A DNA stretch of 64,000 bases from Meira nashicola (GCA_001600355.1 BCJU01000001.1:5518013-5582012), one strand, 5' to 3'. Positions 29,600-40,020 are shown, counted from the first letter of the stretch. The notes: generated by a model not told the origin, from the sequence alone. Numbers and translations are program-made.

Positions 29600-30961
29600 A
29601 TGTCGACGCCTTCGGCTACCAAGCAAAACCCGCCAGGCTTCTGCTTCTTTAAGGATTTACCAACAGAGATCTTCCATGAAATCATTTCTCATTTAACAGT
29701 TATTGAACTAGCTCGAATTCAGAGAACGTGTAAAGAATGGCACAATGAGATTCAAAAGAATTCCATATTATGGACAAGATCGGGACCGTTCTTTGAGCAC
29801 TTTCGCGGAGAAAGTTTCGACAAAGACTTTCATCAAGGATTTAAAGCCTTATGTAAACTTTCTAAAAATAAGTTGGACGAGATAAGCCTGTATATAGACC
29901 TCGAGATCGACGGCGATGATATATCTCTATATGGATTAAGAAAGCTTGTGAGGGCCATTCCAAAACTTAATCCTACTTCACTGATGATTACATGCTGGCA
30001 TACTGAGAAACACCATGACGAACTTCCAACTCTTCTTAGTCAGTGTCATAGCCTTCGCAAGCTTACGATAGACTTTTGTGAGGAACATAGTGGAGTCAAT
30101 ATTCACCCAGAGAAAGAATTAAAATTAGACAGTCTAAGTCTAAACGAATTTACACTTGAAACATGGCTGAGGAAGGAAGCAAGTATGAGAACATTATCAT
30201 CTATCAAGACATTTACGCTACGGTTGCAATCCTATGCAAGCAATAAAAGTATATATGATATCTTTGACTATTTTCAACACTTTCGTCAAAGTATAGAGAG
30301 TATCACTATTCTTAATATAAGAAGGTCAGATCTTGGAGAATCGCAGACTGGAAAGATGTGGGGTAAGGAGATTGTATTCCCAAACTTGATACAAGCAGAT
30401 TTCGCAGATTTCGATTTAACATTCCAAGAATTGGATAAATGGAATCGTCGTCAGCTTTATGGGTTCATTTGCCCAAAAATTCAAGAGCTCAGCTTTGGAC
30501 ACCCCTTTTTCTGGAATCTATTCGGTACAACAAAAAGTCTTAAGAAATTAAATCTGACCAGGGAAGTAGACAATCTCGAAGAAATACTTCAAACATTTCC
30601 GTGTATCGAAACCTTAAAAATTAGATTAAAAGAGGAAACACTTCGATCTTTGATTAAAAAAGTTCCGGATCAGCTTAAATATCTTCAAGTATTTGTTAAA
30701 GCTGACTCCAAGTACCATATTACAGGTTATTCCTTGCAGAGATATGAAACTCGTCATCTTTTAGATCTCGTTAAGAAGAACAATGCGACGGTACAGAGCA
30801 ACGGCATATTTTGGTTGCAACGAGAAGGTGCTGCAGAGTTTTGTAAGATCAGTGTGGAAGGACCAGAACTTGATATCACAAAATTTTATATGTGTAAAGA
30901 CAACTTTCTTCAAATCTTTACAGAATTAGCCGATATGAGTGAAGAAACAGGTAGCGATTAA
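29600..30961 (+). CDS. F-box protein
   Basis: 453 residues from the ATG at 29600. The F-box is near the N-terminus (about residues 15-55): FKDLPTEIFHEIISHLTVIE, then LARIQRTCKEWHNEI and a following ILWTR, the classic L-P-x-E-I/hydrophobic...C-x-x-W spacing. The rest is leucine-rich but irregular (SLNEFTLETWL, LKKLNLTREVD, IETLKIRL), compatible with a degenerate LRR substrate-binding region. F-box proteins recruit targets to SCF ubiquitin ligases via Skp1. It is the last non-cluster gene before the small secreted-protein cluster; a link is not shown. Confidence 0.75.
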   Translation: MSTPSATKQNPPGFCFFKDLPTEIFHEIISHLTVIELARIQRTCKEWHNEIQKNSILWTRSGPFFEHFRGESFDKDFHQGFKALCKLSKNKLDEISLYIDLEIDGDDISLYGLRKLVRAIPKLNPTSLMITCWHTEKHHDELPTLLSQCHSLRKLTIDFCEEHSGVNIHPEKELKLDSLSLNEFTLETWLRKEASMRTLSSIKTFTLRLQSYASNKSIYDIFDYFQHFRQSIESITILNIRRSDLGESQTGKMWGKEIVFPNLIQADFADFDLTFQELDKWNRRQLYGFICPKIQELSFGHPFFWNLFGTTKSLKKLNLTREVDNLEEILQTFPCIETLKIRLKEETLRSLIKKVPDQLKYLQVFVKADSKYHITGYSLQRYETRHLLDLVKKNNATVQSNGIFWLQREGAAEFCKISVEGPELDITKFYMCKDNFLQIFTELADMSEETGSD

Positions 30962-31161
30962 TCATCGGAAGATAGCACAAGTGATTAATGAGAATCATCT
31001 ATGATCGATAAAGGCAAGATTGCCTCCTCCTTTATCAAACGAAAAAGAAAAAAATTACCACCAGAAGGATAAAATATGACCAAAATCTATCTTCTACGCT
31101 GATAAAAGAATGTTAAAAAATGACGAAATGAAATTAAAAAGTATAACCACTAAAGGCATGA

Positions 31162-31167
31162 GCCCCG
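31162..31167 (+). promoter_or_regulatory. GCCCCGA-type shared upstream element (first copy)
   Basis: GCCCCGA about 70 bp upstream of the ATG at 31235. Gene-sense copies or one-base variants precede most members of the cluster. Left-edge positions: 31819, 38207 (variant), 41023, 41081, 41883, 42591, 43380 (variant), 44182, 45776 and 46701 (variant). Reverse-orientation or looser copies are at 32486, 33209 and 40239. It is probably a common transcription-factor site (inference). Confidence 0.5.
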
Positions 31168-31234
31168 ACTTTATTTGTTTTTTATTTCATTTTCTCTGGT
31201 GGTTTGAAATCTAGTTTCATGTTTAACTACCATT

Positions 31235-31807
31235 ATGCAGTTAGGCAAAGTTTTCATTACTACTTTATTCTTATTATCATACACTCTGATGAGTTTTACA
31301 ACTTCCCCTCCTCGAGAATTCAAGAAACTCGAACTGGGTTCAAAAGAAGCAAAAACACAACAGCCAGACCTCGTCAAGCAGGATCAAATTGCGTTAAAAG
31401 AAGCGAGAAAGGGCATACAAGAGGCGAGAAAAAGGATAAACTCTTATTCGAGAAATGTTTACGAAGTAGCGGATGCCAGAGTTTTCCTTGGTCATACTGG
31501 TTATGATGAATATTTTGATCTTCATAAAAAGCGAAAGGGAATAGAAGCAAATGCAAAACGATACCATGTTATTTCAAAAATGTTTAAAAGAAAATCATCA
31601 GCAGTTTCAGAAATTTTTCATGGTCGTGCAAAAGAACTTGAAAAAGTTAAAGGGCAAATTCATGATCAAATGGATTTTATAAGAGCTAATAATCAATACG
31701 ATGAACTTTTATCTAAAGATCGACATCAAGCTCATCTTAATAAATACAAAGAATATTGGCATGCTCTTGACGGATACAATGAAATTATTCGTAAGCACAG
31801 CCATTGA
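31235..31807 (+). CDS. Small secreted helical protein, cluster member 1 (RKHSH subgroup)
   Basis: 190 residues. Signal peptide MQLGKVFITTLFLLSYTLMS, then a lysine/glutamate-rich, predicted coiled-coil body with almost no cysteine. The family core is visible as FLGHTGYDEYFDLHKKRKG followed by EANAKRYHVISKMF (the Gly-x-Ser/Thr ... A-N-x-x-R-x-H pattern common to the whole cluster). Next come FHGRAKELEK and an amphipathic C-terminus ending IIRKHSH. The gene stands first in the cluster, with a GCCCCGA element about 70 bp upstream. No known domain is recognised; it could be a host-directed effector or wall-associated protein. Confidence 0.7.
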   Translation: MQLGKVFITTLFLLSYTLMSFTTSPPREFKKLELGSKEAKTQQPDLVKQDQIALKEARKGIQEARKRINSYSRNVYEVADARVFLGHTGYDEYFDLHKKRKGIEANAKRYHVISKMFKRKSSAVSEIFHGRAKELEKVKGQIHDQMDFIRANNQYDELLSKDRHQAHLNKYKEYWHALDGYNEIIRKHSH

Positions 31808-31973
31808 TAAAGGTATTAGCCCCGATAATACACATCAGCACCTTATTCACACTTTTAGGCCTTGCGCCCCTTCTCTATTCTATGTTTGTATTTCTAGTAT
31901 TCAATCAAATAACTTACATCTTACCATCATCTTGACTGATATAGCAAATATACAGTCGTACAATTTTGTGATT

Positions 31974-32457
31974 ATGACAGTTTTACTATTCTGTCTAACA
32001 ATGTCGTTAAACGCTTCTCCACCAGTATGATGATCAACAAGAATTCAATGAAGCCATAAAGCTTAAAGCAAAAGCTGAAAATAAGATGAGTTTATATTAT
32101 AATAATGTTGATGATGCTATGGATAAAGATATTTTGATGGGTCATCCAGGCTACGATAAATAGATAAAACTTTCAGGAAAACATAAGAAAACAGAAGCAA
32201 GAGCAAATGCACAACAAATAGCATCTAAAATCATTTTTAAAGATCATTCAATCTTAAATGATGTTTTTCATGGTCAGGCAGAAAAGCTTAAAAGTAATGT
32301 TGATCATTTTCAAAAACAAATGAATGAGGTAGAAAAGGATAGAACTTATAGTTTAGATCTTAAACATTCTCGACTTACAGCCTTGAAGGAAAAACAGCAA
32401 AAATATACACAAACCATAGCTGCTTATGATGAGAAAATCCGTAAGCATAGCCATTAA
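31974..32457 (+). pseudogene. Broken copy of the RKHSH-type secreted protein
   Basis: An ATG at 31974 opens a signal-peptide-like segment (MTVLLFCLTMSLNASPPV) that runs into TGA at 32028. One base out of register, the frame continues as DDQQEFNEAIKLKAKAE, hits an in-frame TAG at 32161-32163 (in PGYDK-stop-IKL, where relatives often have an aromatic residue), then continues as FHGQAEKL and DEKIRKHSH to TAA at 32455-32457. Two independent lesions, a frameshift near 32020-32028 and a nonsense codon, make it non-functional, although the rest is well preserved, so decay is recent. A GCCCCGA element is retained at 31819. Confidence 0.85.
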
Positions 32458-32602
32458 ATTCAAGAACGCAAAAGAAGGGGCAGAGCGGGGCTCACTTTTG
32501 CCAAATGCAAACTCAACCAACGTCAAACTTTTCGATCAACTTAAGTCATGGTATACTGCCAATACCTATCCATGTATACTCTCTCTTTCATTTGTAGTAA
32601 TA

Positions 32603-33136
32603 ATGCGAATCTTATTGATATTATTACTCCTTCTAGTTTATGTTGAATGGTGTTTAAGTACACAAAGTCCAACTAGACAATCAACCTCCGATCCTGAAAA
32701 AGTAAAGGGCCTTGAAAAGAAAGCTATAATAGAAGAAGCAAAAAGAGGCAAAAAACGAGCACGAGATGAATTTGAACGATATTTAACAAATTTTGAAGAA
32801 GCACATCCACATGTTCCAATTGGTAATTCACATAGATTAAAATGGATGGATTTACTTTCTCAACGACAAAAAGAAGAAGCAAATATAAGAAGACATAAAT
32901 TAACAGCAAAATTAATAAAAGAACCTGAACAAATTTCACATGCACTAAATCAAAGAGCGGGAGAACTTGAACATATCCCTAAAAAAATTCAAAGAAAGAT
33001 GGATTTTATTAAAACACAAGGAACACATCATTCTGCACATGCAAAAGAACAAATGGATATCCTTTCTGCAAAAAGAGAAAAACAAATTCGATCAATAGCT
33101 CATCATGATGAAATAATACGTAAGAATAGTAGGTAA
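32603..33136 (+). CDS. Small secreted helical protein, cluster member 2
   Basis: 177 residues from the Met at 32603, the first Met that gives a signal peptide (MRILLILLLLLVYVEWCLS); the in-frame Met at 32426 overlaps the preceding pseudogene's end and is rejected. The body is helical and basic. The core reads VPIGNSHRLKWMDLLSQRQK then EANIRRHKLTAKLI, close to the consensus of the cluster, followed by LNQRAGELEHI and the end IIRKNSR. An upstream CGGGGC at 32486 is in opposite orientation to most copies. Confidence 0.7.
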   Translation: MRILLILLLLLVYVEWCLSTQSPTRQSTSDPEKVKGLEKKAIIEEAKRGKKRARDEFERYLTNFEEAHPHVPIGNSHRLKWMDLLSQRQKEEANIRRHKLTAKLIKEPEQISHALNQRAGELEHIPKKIQRKMDFIKTQGTHHSAHAKEQMDILSAKREKQIRSIAHHDEIIRKNSR

Positions 33137-33298
33137 TAAAACTGTAGTCATCAACATCCGATTTATGTCAAAAGACCCGCGCGTATAACGGCGTCTTAAG
33201 GAAATTACCGGGGTGTAAACAATGTTGAAAGACGAGGTAGTAAGGTATAAAAAAGAGCACAAAAATCTCTTTCCTTTCATCAACACACAACATTAAAC

Positions 33299-33910
33299 AT
33301 GACAATGTTACAAATTAAAGTTTTCTTGCTGTTGACCCTCTTTATGGTCAGCTGCTGTTCATCATCTCCAGTCGGAAGTCCAAAAGCGTCTGGCACGCAT
33401 CAAGCTGGAGTAGGAGGAGAAGCAACAAATCTGGTTGGTAAAATTTTAAAAGCACCTTTATCTATTCCAGGTAAAATTAAAGAATATCGTGCAACAAATG
33501 TTGAAAAAGCAACTCTAGGAAAACAAAGAGCAGAAAATAAATTAAAACAACTCGATCAAAATTTCAAAGAAGCTCACCAATATGCACCCGTTGGTAATAG
33601 TGAACATAACAACGTCTTAGATTTATTAGATCAACGTCATAAAGCTGAAAGGAATATTAAAATTCATGAATTAACAGGAAAGGTTTTCAAAAATATTCAT
33701 CAACCAATGAATGAACGTGCACATCATCTTGAAAATGCTAAAAAACAATTTCAATCTAAATTAGAAGAAGCAAAAAGTAAAGGTGTAGTTGATGATCGTC
33801 ATTGGGAACATCATGATGCTCATATTGCTAGAAAAGATGTTCAAAAAGCAGAAATTGAAAAGCATAATCGAACCATTCGCAGGAATTCAAGTCTTTGGCC
33901 TTTTAAATAA
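33299..33910 (+). CDS. Small secreted helical protein, cluster member 3
   Basis: 203 residues. Signal peptide MTMLQIKVFLLLTLFMVSCC, then a Gly/Ser linker and a basic helical body. The core APVGNSEHNNVLDLLDQRHK ... ERNIKIHELTGKVF and the following MNERAHHLENAKK match the cluster pattern. The C-terminus departs from its neighbours (IRRNSSLWPFK). It converges on PRP16, with only 30 bp between stop codons. A CGGGGT variant of the upstream element lies at 33209-33214. Confidence 0.7.
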   Translation: MTMLQIKVFLLLTLFMVSCCSSSPVGSPKASGTHQAGVGGEATNLVGKILKAPLSIPGKIKEYRATNVEKATLGKQRAENKLKQLDQNFKEAHQYAPVGNSEHNNVLDLLDQRHKAERNIKIHELTGKVFKNIHQPMNERAHHLENAKKQFQSKLEEAKSKGVVDDRHWEHHDAHIARKDVQKAEIEKHNRTIRRNSSLWPFK

Positions 33911-33940
33911 AAATTACAAATTCTTCTTTTTAATAATACA

Positions 33941-36900
33941 TTAAAATCTCCTTCCCCCTTTCCTTGGCGTTGCACTTCCAGGCATGGCCATTCGTGGTGT
34001 AGAACTTTCTTGTCGTGCTCTTTGCATTTGATCTTTATGTTCAGCTTCGGCTTTATCTCGTAAAAAGCTTTCTTCAATCGCAGATCTTTGTGAAAATTCG
34101 GCATCCCTTTGTAACTTTGATCTTGCACCTGAAACATCCCTTTCACGAATAGAATAAAACACACCTCCAAGTTCTGCTAACCAATGAGGATCAACAGCAG
34201 TTACTGTATGCATATACGTCTTGCTTGTTTGAATCACTTCATGAAAGACAAGAAAAGAAGGTTGAACACCTGCTCCAGATACACTAGAAGTAGGATGCAA
34301 ATGCAATGGAACACCTGTTCTTGCATTCACATATTCTCCAATCCCTTTCGCTTTTGCTGCTTGGTGGAAAAATCCAGTCACGATGCATTTTCGAATCGTG
34401 TCCCAATCCGTTCCACAACTCAACAATGGAAGTTTCAATTGTTGACAAATCTCTTCCAATTGCGTTCTAACCTCTCTCGCCTTTCGTAATGTCTTTGCAT
34501 GAAGAAAATGTTGAACACACCAACCATCCCTATACCCATTCAACTTCCATTGTGTATAGCAGTGCAACAATGTCAAATGATCACTCTCTGCAACATAAAA
34601 CTTTTCCCTAGCAGCATCAGCCTCTTCCATTCTTTCTTTTGGCCTGTAAAACACCGAAGGAACAGAAAGCATAGCCACAATTGTCAACATTTCCTCACTA
34701 CATCCATACTGTGTAGCACTTGCGATCAAGATCTTACTCAAACTTGGTTCCATTGGAAATTCAGACATACGCTTGCCCACTTTTGTTAAATTACCCATGC
34801 TATCCAAAGCACTCAAAACCCATAATTGATACATTGACGTCATAATCGTATCTTGTGGTGGTGGATCCATGAAATCAAATTCGAGCAAATTCTTGACTCC
34901 AAGTGATTTTAACAACAATACAGTATTGGCCAGATTTGTTCTTTGAATTTCAGGTATTCCATTCAAGAACATCTCGTCCCGAAAAGCTAATTCAGTATAC
35001 AACCGATAAGCAGTCCCACTTCCCGTCCTTCCTGCCCGTCCAGAGCGTTGATTTGCATTGGCTTGTGCGATTGGGGTGATTTGCAACGAGTCCATACCCA
35101 CACGAGGGTTATAAACTTTCAATTTGCTAAACCCTGCATCTACAACATACATGATTCCATCCACAGTCAAAGATGTCTCTGCGATATTTGTCGCAACTAC
35201 CACCTTTCTTTCGCCATTTTCGCTCGGATTAAAGATTTTGGCCTGCAAATCAGCTGGCATTTGAGAGTAAATAGGAAGCACAAGTAAAGGCGGCGCATTA
35301 TCAAGCTGTCCAAGCCTTTCTTGTACAACCTCACAGGTTGCTTCGATATCCTCTTGACCAGTCATGAACACTAGGATATCGCCGGGATTTTGTGAAAGAT
35401 GGATCGACAGAACCTGCTTGACAGCACTCTCCACGTAATCCTCACATGGTGTCTTGCTGAACAAAACATCAACGGGAAATGTTCTTCCGGGAATAGTGTA
35501 CATGGGTGCATCACCAAAAAAACTTGAAAATTTCTCTGCATTCATGGTTGCAGATGTAACGATCAATTTGAGATCGCGTCTCCTTGTCAATATCTTTTTG
35601 AGTAAACCCATAAGAACATCTGTACTGAGACTCCTTTCGTGAGCTTCATCGAGGATGATTGCATTATATCTATCCAGATCACCTTCATTTAATGACTCTC
35701 TTAACAGCACACCATCAGTCATATACTTGATTCGCGTTTGCTCGCTAGTGCAATCTTCAAATCGGATTGCATATCCAACTGTGCTTCCCAATTCGACTTC
35801 CATCTCTTCACTAACACGCTTGGCTACACTCATTGCAGCAACCCGCCTTGGTTGTGTACATCCGATCATCCCATGTTTTGCATACCCCTCCTCATACAAG
35901 AATTGTGCAACTTGTGTCGTTTTTCCTGAACCAGTTTCACCAATCACAATAACTACCTGATTCTCACGAATGACATGCATCAATTCATCACGACATGCAA
36001 ATGCAGGTAGATATTGTCTCTGTTCACGCAATGTTTTTGCTTGTGTAAAGTTAGAGCCCCCTCGTTCTGCCTTTTTTAAATGGTTTGCAAATTGTGACTC
36101 GCTTTTATGATTGTAGTCGTTTTTCTCCTCTCCCTTTTTGTGATGATTTCCTTCCTCATCCTCATCTTTGACGCCCATAATATCTCCCAATCTCGTCCCT
36201 CCTAAAGAGGTAGCTTTTGCGGCTGCTTTTTGACGCTCTTTCTTCTCTCGAAGTTCACGTACAAGTCGACTTCCTTTTCGTGAAAAGACAGCAAGATCGG
36301 ATGTTGGATCTTTGACAGGATTGACTGGCTCTAATTGTTTGGTGTATAGAGTCTTTCCATCCAAGAAGGGTGGACGTAAATCATGAACAAGAAGATGAAC
36401 TTGATTTTCGCTTTCATCATCCATACTTGCATTTAAATCAATCAATTTACGTGAACCAACACCTCCCGCTCGCAAACGATCATCTTCCCATGCATCTTGT
36501 TCTTGTTTTCGTGCAATTTGTCTGGCATTCATCTTTTTAGTAACTGCAGCCGCTGCACTAACTTCATCAAATCCACCAAATGGATTATTCTCATCATCAC
36601 CAGCCACGCCTCCACCTTCTTCCATTCCATACCAATCACGATCTAAAGCTTTTTCTTCTTCCTCATCAGCTTCCCAATTCCTTCCCACTATTGTTGAAGC
36701 AGTTTCATCCATACGACTTGATCTTGGCATTGATCTTGGGGTTGAATCCCAATTGCTTCTTCTATCTGCTTCAGATCTTGGCGGTCGTGGAGTACTATCC
36801 CATGATCGGTTCGGAAGACTTGCTTCGCTGCGTGGAGTTGCATCCCATTTACGACGATCAGATTGAGAACTACTCCAGCGAAATGAATCATCAGACTGTC

Positions 36901-37234
36901 GTTCACGTCTTGTATTATTCTGAGGAAGACGATTCAATCGCTGACGAAAATCATCCATCGGGTTGCTACCTGAAGCCTTTTCTGCATCTTTTGTTTCTGC
37001 AGATGTACTGGCAGCTGCCTTTGCGGCTTTCTGACGACGATGTGCTTCTAATCTTTCACGAGCGATAGTGCTGAGTCCTCCTGGATTAGAAGGTGTTTCA
37101 CTTCCTCGACTACGTGCATTTATTGATGATCCAGAAGGTCTATTAGGTAATCTGAATATCGGTCTCTCATGTTGAGAGTTTGAATCATCGGTTCTCAAGC
37201 GTTTTGATGAGGGATGTTCATCCGCCATTGGCAT
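33941..37234 (-). CDS. PRP16: Pre-mRNA-splicing DEAH-box ATPase PRP16/DHX38
   Basis: 1097 residues, single exon. An Arg/Ser-rich disordered N-terminus (1-400) precedes the helicase core. Motif I GETGSGKT is near 430, motif II DEAH near 528, motif III SAT near 558 and motif [14 protein letters not shown] near 727. HA2 and OB-fold regions follow ([20 protein letters not shown]; later [14 protein letters not shown]), and the protein ends with a basic tail (PRKGGRRF). The [20 protein letters not shown] lead-in is characteristic of PRP16, which remodels the spliceosome between the two catalytic steps. It sits inside the secreted-protein cluster as an ordinary housekeeping gene. Confidence 0.93.
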   Translation of the reverse strand: MPMADEHPSSKRLRTDDSNSQHERPIFRLPNRPSGSSINARSRGSETPSNPGGLSTIARERLEAHRRQKAAKAAASTSAETKDAEKASGSNPMDDFRQRLNRLPQNNTRRERQSDDSFRWSSSQSDRRKWDATPRSEASLPNRSWDSTPRPPRSEADRRSNWDSTPRSMPRSSRMDETASTIVGRNWEADEEEEKALDRDWYGMEEGGGVAGDDENNPFGGFDEVSAAAAVTKKMNARQIARKQEQDAWEDDRLRAGGVGSRKLIDLNASMDDESENQVHLLVHDLRPPFLDGKTLYTKQLEPVNPVKDPTSDLAVFSRKGSRLVRELREKKERQKAAAKATSLGGTRLGDIMGVKDEDEEGNHHKKGEEKNDYNHKSESQFANHLKKAERGGSNFTQAKTLREQRQYLPAFACRDELMHVIRENQVVIVIGETGSGKTTQVAQFLYEEGYAKHGMIGCTQPRRVAAMSVAKRVSEEMEVELGSTVGYAIRFEDCTSEQTRIKYMTDGVLLRESLNEGDLDRYNAIILDEAHERSLSTDVLMGLLKKILTRRRDLKLIVTSATMNAEKFSSFFGDAPMYTIPGRTFPVDVLFSKTPCEDYVESAVKQVLSIHLSQNPGDILVFMTGQEDIEATCEVVQERLGQLDNAPPLLVLPIYSQMPADLQAKIFNPSENGERKVVVATNIAETSLTVDGIMYVVDAGFSKLKVYNPRVGMDSLQITPIAQANANQRSGRAGRTGSGTAYRLYTELAFRDEMFLNGIPEIQRTNLANTVLLLKSLGVKNLLEFDFMDPPPQDTIMTSMYQLWVLSALDSMGNLTKVGKRMSEFPMEPSLSKILIASATQYGCSEEMLTIVAMLSVPSVFYRPKERMEEADAAREKFYVAESDHLTLLHCYTQWKLNGYRDGWCVQHFLHAKTLRKAREVRTQLEEICQQLKLPLLSCGTDWDTIRKCIVTGFFHQAAKAKGIGEYVNARTGVPLHLHPTSSVSGAGVQPSFLVFHEVIQTSKTYMHTVTAVDPHWLAELGGVFYSIRERDVSGARSKLQRDAEFSQRSAIEESFLRDKAEAEHKDQMQRARQESSTPRMAMPGSATPRKGGRRF

Positions 37235-37300
37235 GTGAGTACCGATGAAGGTAATTTACGAAGAAAGTGCTTTGACATGAAAATCACTAAATCACTTCTC

Positions 37301-37399
37301 TTTTTCCGATACTATGCCTAATTGCATGCACGCGTCAATGCGGAGGGGCAGCGCCCACATGCAAATAAGCTGAAACGCCGCGCAAGGGCAATTAACATT
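37301..37399 (+). repeat. Direct repeat, copy 1 (ancestral PRP16/SEC72 intergenic sequence)
   Basis: From TTTTTCCGATACTATGC to GGCAATTAACATT, matching 38300-38436 in the same orientation. It shares TAATTGCATGCA, CGCGTCAATGCGGAGGGG, AGCGCCCACATGCA and AACGCCGCGCAA. Copy 2 has two extra insertions (about 10 and 25 nt). Confidence 0.9.
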
Positions 37400-37437
37400 A
37401 GGTATGATACATAAGATACGCCATGGCAAATCAATCA

Positions 37438-38073
37438 TCATTCTCTTTTACCAAAATCTAGGAAGGATTTCCATTTTCCTTTCTTCTTTTGATCGTTTTG
37501 AATTTCTTCAAGTTCTTTTTCGTGATCTCTTACTACACTTTCATACGCCCATCTATTTAATGTGAAGCCTCTATCCCTTAGTGAATATTCTTCATTCTGT
37601 TTATCGTGAATTTTAGGGATAATAATATTTTTAGCTTTTATTGCTTCCATTTCTTCTTTTACTTTTTGGTTCTTTAAAGGCGAATTAACAGCAACATTAC
37701 GGTTTAAAACATCTGAAAATTCTTGATTATGTTTTTGTAAAATATTTGATAATAACTTTTGCCTTTTAATATTCCCTCTAACCTCTCTGATTTCGTTAAG
37801 CTTTTCTTTTAATTCTATTCGTTTTGAAGAACCAAGAGGAATTTCTCTTACTTCCTCTTTATGAAGATTATGCTCTCTATTAATATATTCAATTTCTTTC
37901 TTTCCGCTTCTAATTCTATATTGATGGTATTCGATTGTTTTCTTTTTCTCTGCTTCCTTTTTAAGAATTTGTTCATGTTGACTTTTAGACCTATACCATG
38001 GCTTACTATCATCAGCTGAAAGTATAAGTATAGGTATAAGTACCGACAAAAGTAGCAAAAATTGGAACTGCAT
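37438..38073 (-). CDS. Small secreted helical protein, cluster member 4 (KPWYRSK subgroup)
   Basis: 211 residues from the Met at 38073 (MQFQFLLLLSVLIPILILS signal peptide); the in-frame Met at 38199 is too far upstream. The mature protein begins ADDSKPWYRSKSQHEQILKK. The core is IPLGSSKRIELKEKLNEIRE then GNIKRQKLLSNIL, with the end FLDFGKRE. Gene plus promoter is a near copy of the 40300-41130 unit. The unit lies between two direct repeats of the PRP16/SEC72 intergenic sequence, so it looks inserted there. Rich in Lys and Glu; predicted extended helices. Confidence 0.72.
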   Translation of the reverse strand: MQFQFLLLLSVLIPILILSADDSKPWYRSKSQHEQILKKEAEKKKTIEYHQYRIRSGKKEIEYINREHNLHKEEVREIPLGSSKRIELKEKLNEIREVRGNIKRQKLLSNILQKHNQEFSDVLNRNVAVNSPLKNQKVKEEMEAIKAKNIIIPKIHDKQNEEYSLRDRGFTLNRWAYESVVRDHEKELEEIQNDQKKKGKWKSFLDFGKRE

Positions 38074-38299
38074 TATAGTGAACGTTGAAGAGAAGGATGA
38101 AAAGATTTTAATCATTTTAAAGGTCGATTTTGATTCAATATATAGGGCCCTGAATTCATGTTGAAGCAAAATTCGAAATTTTCCCAAGATTTCAATCAAC
38201 TAATATTTGGGGCTTTTAGTTCTTATCATTTCGTTCATATGAATCAATTCAATGGGACTGTGTACACAAACATGAATCTGCTTTGGCTTGGAACTTATA

Positions 38300-38436
38300 T
38301 TTTTCCGATACTATGCGTAATTGCATGCACACCCTTTTTACGCGTCAATGCGGAGGGGTAGCGCCCACATGCATGTCATGGGCTAATCCACGTCACAAGA
38401 AATAAGGTGTAACGCCGCGCAAAGGCAATTAACATT
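38300..38436 (+). repeat. Direct repeat, copy 2
   Basis: Second copy of the 37301-37399 sequence, adjacent to SEC72. It is about 137 nt including two insertions relative to copy 1. The two copies flank cluster member 4. Confidence 0.9.
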
Positions 38437-38491
38437 CTTGAGAGAAGTTTACTTCTTGATCAGTTGCTTTCATCATCGTCTCTGCTTCAGT

Positions 38492-39209
38492 ATGGCGTCT
38501 GAACAACATCAGCATGACCATCAACATGGTCCACCTTCTGCACCTATTCCTACAGAAGAACAAATGGCATTGAGTGATGCTAATTTCCACGCTGTTCCTT
38601 TGGCAATCGATCCAAATACACATACACTCACTTCGCCTACACATGATGTCAACGTTTTAAACGCATTGATTAGATCATTATCAGCATTACCACCACAGAT
38701 ACCCATTCCACCACCTCCAAACGTAGTTCCACCTCAACGCAGCTTAGCGATCAATAAAGCCAAAGAAGATGGAAATGCAGCATTTAGCAAAAAGAATTAC
38801 GTAGACGCAATTCGAATGTTCACTTTGGCAATCGATGTTGCTGCTTCAAGACCTTTATGGGAGAATAATCAAATGGCAAGAGATGAATTAGCAATTTGCT
38901 TAGCAAACAGAAGTGCAGCATTAGCAGAAGTGGGTGATTGGGTTGGAGCTTTGTGTGACGCAGAAGCATGTACAAAACTCAAAAAGCCATGGCCAAAAGC
39001 ACATTATCGGAAAGGAAAAGCTTTGCAAGGTTTGGGCAGATTAAGCGAAGCAAGAGAAGCGTTTGAACTTGGCCTACAGTTTGATCCTCGTAGCGTGGTG
39101 AGTGTTACAACTTTACAACAACATCATGCAATAGTCACTGATCACAATTTATTTCCTTTTCTTGCAGGACTTGAGGGAAGCCATTAAAGGGGTTATTGCT
39201 GCAAAATGA
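38492..39209 (+). CDS. SEC72: TPR protein of the ER translocon, Sec72-like (two exons)
   Basis: Exons 38492-39097 and 39168-39209, with a 70-nt intron (GTGAGT ... TTGCAG). The spliced protein has 215 residues; the final exon encodes DLREAIKGVIAAK. The N-terminus has DPNTHTLTSPTHD, then a three-TPR block: AKEDGNAAFSKKNYVDAIRM, LAICLANRSAALAEVGDWVG, WPKAHYRKGKALQGLGRLSE. This matches fungal Sec72, the cytosolic TPR subunit of the Sec63 complex for post-translational translocation. Other small TPR co-chaperones are possible, but the N-terminal block favours Sec72. Without the last exon the frame would run into intron-coded VSVTTLQ. Confidence 0.78.
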
Positions 39210-39345
39210 TACTGATCGGAGACTGACACGAAACCATATCTGTACATCATCATCATCACATTGACTTTATAATGCGATGTCATTACAACCGTCGAGCACA
39301 TTAAAGAAGCACGCATACAAGGCATGTGCTAGTTTAGGCTGCTTT

Positions 39346-40020
39346 CTATCGAAATCTGGGTAGCATGTACTGCTTTTTGCGAGCATCCCGAGCGTCTCTA
39401 ATACGATTTTTGACCGCTTTCACAAGATGAGAAGGACTATACTTCGACTTCGAATAATGTTTGTTATAAGCTTGGCGTAAAGCATTTGTGTTGTCATTGA
39501 TGTAATCGTCGTGTCGCGTAATAGCAGCATTACTGTCCTTTTTTGCATGATAGATCTTGGTTTCCTCTTTATCGTATTGTTTAGCATGCACTTTTTCCAG
39601 TTCTGGATCGTGACGTCCTTGTTTCTTGATTGTATTCATCTCTGTTTGAATTTCCTTTTGATTCGCTTTGAGTTTTGGCAATCTGTCTAACACTGCTTGT
39701 CCTACTCCTACATTATTTCTAAGGAGAATTTTACCTATAAGTTCATGTGATCTAATATTTGCATCAACCTTTTTTCGTTCACCAAGTTTCTCTTCCCATG
39801 CTTTACGATTCGTATTTCCTTTTTTGACTTCTTTCCATTCATCATAAAACTGTTCCTGTTTCTGCTCTAATACAGCATATCGGGATTTTTCCATTTCAAG
39901 TTTCTCATTGCCTTCTTTGATATTTGCTCTTCTAGTTTCGATTTCCTTTTTATAGTCTTGCTTTGCATTCACCCAAGGGCAAAATAAGACAAGAAATGTT
40001 AAGATACTATAGGTTTTCAT
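39346..40020 (-). CDS. Small secreted helical protein, cluster member 5
   Basis: 224 residues from the Met at 40020 (signal peptide MKTYSILTFLVLFCPWVNA); the Met at 40056 is upstream and less likely. The body is coiled-coil-like. The core is VKKGNTNRKAWEEKLGERKK then ANIRSHELIGKIL, with AVLDRLPKLKANQKE after it, and a long very basic tail (KAVKNRIRDARDARKKQY). It lacks both the KPWYRSK and CaaX features, so it is an intermediate subgroup. A GCCCCG copy lies about 220 bp upstream (40239-40244), in opposite orientation. Confidence 0.68.
   Translation of the reverse strand: MKTYSILTFLVLFCPWVNAKQDYKKEIETRRANIKEGNEKLEMEKSRYAVLEQKQEQFYDEWKEVKKGNTNRKAWEEKLGERKKVDANIRSHELIGKILLRNNVGVGQAVLDRLPKLKANQKEIQTEMNTIKKQGRHDPELEKVHAKQYDKEETKIYHAKKDSNAAITRHDDYINDNTNALRQAYNKHYSKSKYSPSHLVKAVKNRIRDARDARKKQYMLPRFR

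Noticed and set aside
32426..32602. N-terminal extension of cluster member 2
   Set aside because: It overlaps the end of the preceding pseudogene and would hide the signal peptide that begins at 32603.
36580..37068. Open frame of 162 codons on the plus strand inside PRP16
   Set aside because: It is antisense to the Arg/Ser-rich N-terminal part of PRP16; composition is a mirror of that coding sequence, with no independent motif.
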